This document shows, in pieces, positions 1 through 5,889 of a stretch of DNA of 5,889 nt (within the stretch, counting starts at the first letter, position 1; every line of letters starts with the position of its first letter). Origin of the DNA: Rhodoferax sp. UBA5149 (GTDB lineage: Bacteria; Pseudomonadota; Gammaproteobacteria; Burkholderiales; Burkholderiaceae_C); NCBI RefSeq assembly GCF_002413825.1, contig NZ_DHXT01000207.1, positions 15,573 through 21,461 on the forward strand, in the 5' to 3' direction. The notes beneath the pieces were generated by a model, which searched no databases, was not told where the DNA came from, and worked only from the letters and a program-made list of their open reading frames with translations. Position numbers and translations under genes: made by a program.

Positions 1-16
1 TTGTCGTCGTTGAGGT

Positions 17-31
17 CCTGCGATGCGCAGG
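17..31. repeat. GC-rich hairpin CCTGCG-ATG-CGCAGG
   Basis: A perfect 6-bp inverted repeat, CCTGCG and CGCAGG, flanks a three-base loop. It starts three bases after the TGA at 11-13. No T-run follows it on either strand, so it is not a classical intrinsic terminator. It could be a 3' mRNA stabilising stem for a gene ending at the left edge, or a chance palindrome. Confidence 0.4.
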
Positions 32-89
32 CGAACCCTTCTGTACACCTTGATAAATCAATAAATTCTTTGAAACACCCAGCAACGAC

Positions 90-108
90 AAGCCTTGCCA
101 AGGCTTTT
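90..108 (+). terminator. Possible weak intrinsic terminator, plus strand
   Basis: AAGCCTT (90-96), loop GCC, and AAGGCTT (100-106) form a perfect 7-bp stem. On the plus strand four T residues (105-108) overlap the end of the stem. The stem is short and only partly GC, and the T-tract is minimal, so termination would be weak. On the minus strand no T-tract follows. It would make sense if a plus-strand gene ends just left of the window. It might also act on read-through from ampD, without being strong in that direction. Confidence 0.3.
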
Positions 109-199
109 GCCCTTCAGTGCCGCATGCAGCCTTCTGCTCACTTTTTTTTCTGCAGGCAGAGCGCCCGCGCCAGGCGGTGCTTCTTACCGAAAAATAAAT

Positions 200-797
200 T
201 CAGCGAGTATTTTTTGCCAAAACACCAGCGGGAAAGTACTGAGGCGCCAAGCCCAGGCACTGTTGCAAAAGCGGCCAGTCGAAACCGCTTCCGGGGTCGG
301 TTTTTCGTCCGGGAGCCACGTGTTCATGGCCGGCAATATGAGCGATGGGGTAGCGTTGCAGGATAGCGGCGCACAGGCCCGCCAAGGTGTCATATTGACT
401 GTTTTCAAAGAGGTCGCCTTCGACCCCCTCAAGCTCGATGCCGATCGAGTCGTCGTTGCAGTTGTTTCGTCCTCGGTAACTGGAGACTCCCGCATGCCAG
501 GCGCGGTCATTGGCGCTGACGAACTGAACGAGTTCACCCTGGCGACGGATGAAAAAGTGGGAAGAGACTTCCATGCCCTGGATGCTTTTGAAGTAGGGGT
601 GCTGGTTCCAGTCCAGCTGGTTGGTAAACAGGCGCGGCACTTCATCACCACCATACTGACCCGGCGGCAGGCTGATGGAATGCAGCACGATCAGATCCGT
701 CTGGGCCCCGGCGGGGCGCGGGCCGTAGTTGGGTGAGACCAGCCGACCCGCGAATTGATACCAGCCATCGATCCAAAGCGGCGCTTGTTCCGGCGGA

Positions 798-811
<14 letters not shown>
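200..811 (-). CDS. ampD: 1,6-anhydro-N-acetylmuramyl-L-alanine amidase AmpD
   Basis: A 203-residue cytoplasmic zinc amidase of the Amidase_2 family. The family cleaves the bond between 1,6-anhydro-N-acetylmuramic acid and L-alanine in muropeptides returned from the periplasm. It thereby feeds peptidoglycan recycling and, where AmpR/AmpC exist, keeps beta-lactamase induction low. The zinc ligands expected from enterobacterial AmpD are present as His44, His162 and Asp172. The catalytic pair matches Glu126 (in IGIELEG) and Lys170 (in RKTDPG). Other family signatures are SPNYGPRP (26-33), SISLPPGQYGG (45-55) and RAWHAGVS (103-110). There is no signal peptide, which separates it from periplasmic AmiD-type relatives. 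I chose the ATG at 811 because the conserved part (LWIDGWY) begins 12 residues later. An in-frame ATG at 823 is the main alternative, and a start at 928 would add residues with no family likeness. The start overlaps the end of pilR by 14 bases, so translation is probably coupled. Confidence 0.95.
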
Positions 812-2254
<1,443 letters not shown>

Positions 2255-2276
<22 letters not shown>

Positions 2277-4009
2277 GGTGTTACCGGTATGTTGTCGCTT
2301 GCCAGATCAATGCGGTTCTGTGACGGGTTGGTCTGGAAAGTCACTAGGAATTCGTTTCCCTCGATGGACGTGCCCCTGACGTTTCGTTGTGTACGGCAGT
2401 AGGCAATGGAGGCACCATGTCCTTCGCACAGCTCACGGCAGATGTAGAGACCCAAGCCGCTCGAGCGGCTCTCCGAGGAAAAAAATGGTTCAAACAAATG
2501 TCGCTCAACCGATTGTTCCATGGGCTGACCGTCGCTCCACACGCTCAACGCGCCTTGCCCCATGGCGGAGGTGCCGACCGACACCTGGATCGCGTCCACG
2601 TGATGGCTGGCATAGCGACGTGCGTTGTCCAGCAGGTTCAACAGAATCCGGCGCAGGTGCTCCGCTTCAAACCTGACCTCGACATTGCGGGGCAGCAAGT
2701 TGATGCGCAGCAGGTGCTCGCTTTCGGTCTGGCTTTGCCAGTCACGGCAAATCCGCTCGACCACTCCGTTCAAGATCAGCGCACTGGATGCCGTCGGGTT
2801 TCCACCGTGCTGTACCCGCGCGATATCAAGCACTTCTTCCACGATTCTTTCCAGGCGCTTGGCATTTTGCTGCACCATCTGCGTGAGTTGCTTGTGCCTT
2901 GGATCCGAGAGGTCTTCGTCGAGCAGGGCATTGGCCTGTGCGATGGCTGCCAGGGGGTTGCGAATTTCGTGGGCGACGGCGGCCGACATGCGTCCCATGC
3001 TGGCCAGTTTTTCGGTTCGCATGCGGGCCTCCATCTCGCGCTGATCCTGTAGAAACATGACGCACAGGCTCTCGGAACCACCGTCTTGCGTGGCCGTCAG
3101 CTGGGTGCGTACCCGCACGCGCCTGGGGCCCTGCCCGGAATGATGAATGGTCACATCCGCCTGTTGCGGGTCGCGCTTGGAAAAACTGAGTCGCATCATA
3201 TCCACCAGGCCCTGCCATCCGATCAGGGAGGCGAGATCGAAAGAGTTGGCGCGAAGGGCGCGCTGGGTGCCCAGCAGCAGCCGTGCCGCCGGATTGGCCG
3301 CACGGACCGTGCCGCGTTGGTCCACCACCAAAACCCCTTCCGTCAAAGACTCAATCACGAGCTCATTGACCAGACTTTGTACCCGGGCCGCCAACTGGCT
3401 GCGCTGCGCCCGCAGCTCGACATTGGCCAGCCGGGTCGCGGTCTGGTTGGCCAGAAACGAAATGACGAAACAACCCGCGCCCGTCAGTGCCGCCTGCAGA
3501 AAATGGGATGTCGTGTCCCCAGGTACTTGAATCGACATCCACGCGGCGTAACCGAACAGCAACAAGGTCACGCCGGCCGCGGCGCCCATGGCCAGCAGCA
3601 GCGACCCCAGGATGGAGGCCATCAAAACAGGCAGCGCGAACAAAGGCGCGTAATTGATGCTGCTGCCCTGCGCCACCTGCAGGGCGGCAAAGGCCAGAAT
3701 ATCCACCCCGATGGTGCTGAACGATTGGGCGTCAAATGTCTTGCCGAGTTGGCGTGGACTGGCCATCAGGCGCACGGACAGTGCCGCTACAAAATAGCCC
3801 GTGCATATCAGGGTCAAGGTAGTGTCTTTGGACGACCCGAGGGCGTAGATAATGCTTTGAAGCAGCAACAGCACCAGCCCCAGCATGACGCGCGCGGTCA
3901 TGAAGCCGCGCCACAACCTCTCAAACTCCTGCGGATTTTCGGCCTGCTCAATGCCCGGTTCAAGCAATGACGGGCCGAACCAGGTTTGCGCGTCTGGTTG
4001 CGGGATCAT
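2255..4009 (-). CDS. pilS: Membrane sensor histidine kinase, PilS type
   Basis: A 584-residue inner-membrane kinase partnered with the PilR downstream. After a polar N-terminus of about 37 residues come about six hydrophobic segments (roughly 39-58, 63-82, 97-113, 120-139, 141-160 and 170-187), the layout expected for PilS. A PAS-like segment follows (about 215-325). The dimerisation and phosphoacceptor helix carries His347 in AVAHEIRNPLAAIAQA. The ATPase domain shows the N box (Asn458, Asp461, Asn462), FEPFF (506-510) and GLGLYI (518-523). The G1 box is degenerate, reading SDGQPM (492-497) instead of DxGxG. In Pseudomonas, PilS senses pilin in the membrane and sets PilR phosphorylation; the same role is inferred here. 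The ATG at 4009 directly follows the TGA of the upstream gene, and GGAG (minus strand, 4016-4019) sits six bases before it, a good Shine-Dalgarno match that supports this start. Confidence 0.92.
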
Positions 4010-4237
4010 TCACGGCTCCGCTTGGTGCAGATGCGCCGCGCTGCAGTACGCCCCCTTTTTGCCCGGAACGACATCCACCGAGGGCACATGGACCGAGCAC
4101 AGCGTGCAGCTCACCATGGCCAGGGGCTCCGGCGCGGCCTTCGGTTTTGGCTCATGCCACTTCGGGACGGCCGGTCTGTTGGTGCGCCAGAGCCAGATGG
4201 CCAGCAGCAGCACCACGATGACCAGAAGGAACTTCAT
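4010..4237 (-). CDS. PP0621-family small membrane-anchored Cys/His protein
   Basis: A 75-residue protein. Residues 2-17 form one hydrophobic helix (FLLVIVVLLLAIWLW), most likely a membrane anchor. A Pro/Lys-rich linker (about 18-38) leads to a small C-terminal module with Cys44-x2-Cys47-x2-His50 and then Tyr64-Cys65-Ser-x2-His69. That spacing looks like a compact zinc-binding site. This matches the uncharacterised PP0621 family often found beside PilSR in proteobacteria; the family name is from memory of the pattern. The function is unknown. Its placement between a membrane assembly protein and PilS suggests co-production but proves nothing about the role. The ATG at 4237 overlaps the TGA of the upstream gene as ATGA, and its own stop abuts the pilS start. 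Longer in-frame starts up to 4423 would run antisense-free but out of frame through the upstream gene, so I rejected them. Confidence 0.82.
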   Translation of the reverse strand: MKFLLVIVVLLLAIWLWRTNRPAVPKWHEPKPKAAPEPLAMVSCTLCSVHVPSVDVVPGKKGAYCSAAHLHQAEP

Positions 4238-5037
4238 ACCGACCGTCCGAGAATGATCTCCATGACGAAGCGAGAACCGACGTAGGCCAGCAGCAGCAGC
4301 CCCGAGCCGATGTACAAGACCCGTACCGCCCGCTTGCCGCGCCAGCCAAAACGGGCACGCCCCAGCAACAGCACGGCAAACACCAGCCATGACAAGACAG
4401 AAAACGCCACCTTGTGATCCCATTTGAAGGGTGTGGTCGCGCCATAAAGCTGCTCTTCAAACAGAACGCCCACCACCAGCGTGGCAGTCAACAGCAGGAA
4501 ACCGGCGCCGACAAACCGGAAGGTCAGGCGTTCCATGGTCAGCAGCGGCATGCCGCTGTGCGGATCGCTGGCCAGCCGGATGCGACCTTCAGTCCGGGTC
4601 ATGAACCAGGCGTGCACCACGGCAACGCCAAACAGGCCGTAGGACGCGATGCCCAGGGCCCAGTGCAGCGGCAGCCAGGGCGACGCATTGGGATGCAAGA
4701 GGTTGCCCGGAAACAGCGCCGCCAGAACCACCGCCACCGCGCCCAGCGCCGACAGGGTCCAGCGCGTCTGCAAGAGCGGGTACACACGGCTCTCCACCGC
4801 GTACACGGCGGCCACCAGCCAGGCCGTGACCGACAAGGCCGGCGCAAAGCCGAAGCGCGGCTGGGCGCCAAACAGACTCCAGGCCAGCAAGACGCCGTGC
4901 AGCAGCCAGGCCAGCCGCACCGCCACCCGTGGCACTTGGGGGCCCAGGCGAGCAGCGCCGACAGCCGACACCGCATAGCCCACGGCGGCACCAAGCGCCA
5001 AAGTCAAACTAAGAGGGGAAGCATTGGCTAAAATCAT
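4234..5037 (-). CDS. ypjD: Cytochrome c assembly (CcsA/HemX-like) membrane protein, YpjD type
   Basis: A 267-residue polytopic inner-membrane protein with about eight hydrophobic segments, of the CcsA/CcmC/HemX-like superfamily. His47, His125 (PLHWALGIASYG), His142 (VVHAWF) and His208 (FKWDHK) lie in or near membrane helices and are candidate heme or structural histidines. The conserved tail DHKVAFSVLSWLVFAVLLLGR fits YpjD/HemX relatives. The tryptophan-rich WWD heme-handling motif of true CcsA or CcmF is not visible, so I prefer YpjD/HemX-like over a dedicated cytochrome c synthase. The biochemical role of YpjD is unsettled. A divergent position beside ffh is also seen in Escherichia coli, which supports the name. 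The ATG at 5037 opens AT-rich early codons, as is common at real starts, but no Shine-Dalgarno sequence is visible. This gene would be the first of the five-gene minus-strand operon. Confidence 0.8.
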   Translation of the reverse strand: MILANASPLSLTLALGAAVGYAVSAVGAARLGPQVPRVAVRLAWLLHGVLLAWSLFGAQPRFGFAPALSVTAWLVAAVYAVESRVYPLLQTRWTLSALGAVAVVLAALFPGNLLHPNASPWLPLHWALGIASYGLFGVAVVHAWFMTRTEGRIRLASDPHSGMPLLTMERLTFRFVGAGFLLLTATLVVGVLFEEQLYGATTPFKWDHKVAFSVLSWLVFAVLLLGRARFGWRGKRAVRVLYIGSGLLLLAYVGSRFVMEIILGRSV

Positions 5038-5113
5038 GGCTACAGTTTAGCGTTTTGCATATTGCCAATGTCTATTGGCTCCCAATTTTGGTTCCGTTCA
5101 GCGGAATACCCCT
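5038..5113. promoter_or_regulatory. Divergent promoter region between ypjD and ffh
   Basis: This 76-base AT-rich spacer lies between two genes transcribed away from each other, so it must carry the ffh promoter and probably the promoter of the ypjD-to-ampD operon. I could not fix a convincing -35/-10 pair on either strand. TTGCCA at 5062-5067 is one mismatch from a -35 consensus on the plus strand, but the matching -10 (about 5084-5089) is poor. GGAA at 5103-5106, seven bases before the ffh ATG, is a weak Shine-Dalgarno candidate. Confidence 0.6.
5064..5079. repeat. Inverted repeat GCCAAT-N4-ATTGGC
   Basis: Perfect 6-bp arms GCCAAT (5064-5069) and ATTGGC (5074-5079) surround GTCT, nearly central in the divergent spacer. 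A further CCCAAT follows at 5081-5086. The dyad could be an operator for a dimeric regulator, but it matches no operator that I recognise and may be chance. Confidence 0.4.
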
Positions 5114-5889
5114 ATGGCCTCCGCCCTTACCGACAAACTCTCCCGCCTCGTCAAGGAAATGCGAGGCCAGGCCCGCATCACGGAAGCCAACGTGGCCGAC
5201 ATGCTGCGCGAAGTGCGCATGGCCCTGCTGGAGGCCGACGTCGCGCTGCCCGTGGTGCGCGACTTCATCGCCCGCGTCAAGGAAAAGGCACTGGGCCAGG
5301 AAGTGTTGGGCTCGCTGTCGCCCGGTCAGGCGCTGGTCGGCATTGTCAGCAAAGAACTTGCCGCCACGATGGGCGAGGGCGTCAGCGACATCAATCTGGT
5401 GGCCCAGCCGCCGGCCGTGATCCTGATGGCCGGTTTGCAGGGCGCCGGCAAAACCACCACCACCGCCAAGCTGGCCAAACACCTGATCGAAAAACGCAAG
5501 AAGAAAGTCTTGACGGTGTCCGGCGACGTCTATCGCCCGGCCGCCATTGAACAGTTGAAAACGGTGACGGCGCAAGCGGGCGCCGAATGGTTTCCCAGTA
5601 CGCCGGACCAGAAGCCGGTCGACATCGCGCTGGCGGCGCTGGACTACGCCCGCAAACATTTCTTCGACGTGCTGCTGGTGGACACCGCCGGCCGCCTGGC
5701 GATTGATGAAGCGCTGATGCGCGAAATCAAGGACTTGCACGCGGTGCTGAATCCGGTGGAAACCCTGTTCGTGGTCGATGCCATGCAGGGCCAGGACGCC
5801 ATCAACACGGCCAAGGCCTTCAAGGCGGCGCTGCCCCTGACCGGCATCATCCTGACCAAGCTCGATGGCGATTCGCGCGGCGGCGCGGC
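5114..5889 (+). CDS. ffh: Signal recognition particle protein Ffh (5' part)
   Basis: The first 258 residues of Ffh (SRP54), truncated by the window edge; full bacterial Ffh is about 450 residues. Ffh binds 4.5S RNA and the signal sequences of nascent membrane proteins. It then docks with FtsY to deliver ribosomes to the Sec translocon. The N domain helical bundle (about 1-85) contains the usual LLEADVALPVV stretch (38-48). The G domain shows G1 GLQGAGKT (107-114), DVYRPAA (138-144), DTAGR (190-194) and TKLDGDSRGG (248-257), the signatures of SRP GTPases. The Met-rich M domain lies beyond the window. The ATG at 5114 fits the standard Ffh N-terminus (LTDKLSRLVK). It is preceded by GGAA seven bases upstream, and the frame is closed upstream by TAG at 5048-5050. 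Confidence 0.97.
   Translation, partial: MASALTDKLSRLVKEMRGQARITEANVADMLREVRMALLEADVALPVVRDFIARVKEKALGQEVLGSLSPGQALVGIVSKELAATMGEGVSDINLVAQPPAVILMAGLQGAGKTTTTAKLAKHLIEKRKKKVLTVSGDVYRPAAIEQLKTVTAQAGAEWFPSTPDQKPVDIALAALDYARKHFFDVLLVDTAGRLAIDEALMREIKDLHAVLNPVETLFVVDAMQGQDAINTAKAFKAALPLTGIILTKLDGDSRGGA

Larger units (their letters stand above)
1..199. other. Non-coding spacer downstream of ampD
   Basis: This stretch is AT-richer than the rest of the window, and I could not assign any protein in it. The plus-strand open frame that begins at base 1 has no family resemblance and runs antisense into ampD. A second plus frame gives Cys-Arg-Arg-stop with TGA at 11-13, which could be the last codons of a gene entering from the left. 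A 6-bp hairpin at 17-31 and a 7-bp hairpin at 90-106 follow. If a plus gene does end at base 13, this is a convergent spacer between it and ampD. If not, it is the upstream region of a minus-strand gene beyond the left edge. The window does not decide between these. Confidence 0.6.

Noticed and set aside
50..61. TTGATAAATCAA, resembling an FNR/Anr site
   Set aside because: The half-sites TTGAT and ATCAA are perfect but separated by two bases, whereas the FNR consensus needs four. A 12-base AT-rich palindrome in an AT-rich spacer is plausible by chance.
126..149. GCAG-CCTT-CTGC hairpin followed by eight T residues as a terminator
   Set aside because: The stem is only four base pairs and four bases separate it from the T tract (142-149), too weak to call. 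It faces the plus strand, where no gene is established.
3086..3970. A 294-codon plus-strand open frame opposite pilS
   Set aside because: Its translation is rich in Gln, Arg, Gly and His with no domain, typical of the antisense of a membrane-protein gene. PilS explains the stretch fully.
5072..5740. A 222-codon minus-strand open frame opposite ffh
   Set aside because: The plus strand encodes all N- and G-domain motifs of Ffh continuously, and the antisense product has no family likeness.

Overview
The window is a GC-rich stretch of ordinary bacterial chromosome. It most likely comes from a betaproteobacterium of the order Burkholderiales, and a Comamonadaceae-like organism would fit. This placement rests on protein character and gene order, not on a database search. 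Five genes lie head to tail on the minus strand, and one partial gene diverges from them on the plus strand. I see no mobile element, CRISPR array, tRNA or rRNA, and no sign of recent gene transfer.

Layout, left to right. Bases 1-199 hold no convincing gene. This AT-richer spacer carries short hairpins and an eight-base T tract. On the minus strand, in transcription order from right to left, come: a cytochrome c assembly (CcsA/HemX-like, YpjD) membrane protein (4234-5037); a 75-residue membrane-anchored protein of the PP0621 type with a Cys/His zinc-like motif (4010-4237); a PilS-type sensor histidine kinase (2255-4009); a PilR-type sigma-54-dependent response regulator (798-2276); and the cytoplasmic amidase AmpD (200-811). 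A 76-base divergent spacer (5038-5113) separates this block from ffh, the signal recognition particle GTPase. Ffh begins at 5114 and is cut off by the right edge of the window.

The five minus-strand genes are packed without gaps: a 4-base ATGA overlap, a directly abutting TGA/ATG, a 22-base overlap and a 14-base overlap. They are almost certainly one transcript with translational coupling. PilS and PilR form a two-component pair, by family knowledge controlling type IV pilin transcription through sigma-54. AmpD recycles cell-wall anhydromuropeptides. The YpjD and PP0621 products are membrane proteins whose link to the pilus system is not known from the sequence.

I did not find an undescribed system. 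The points most worth checking are two motif deviations: an altered ATP-binding G1 box in PilS and a Tyr-for-Phe change in the sigma-54 contact loop of PilR. The pilSR-ampD coupling and a small palindrome in the ffh divergent spacer are also worth a look.
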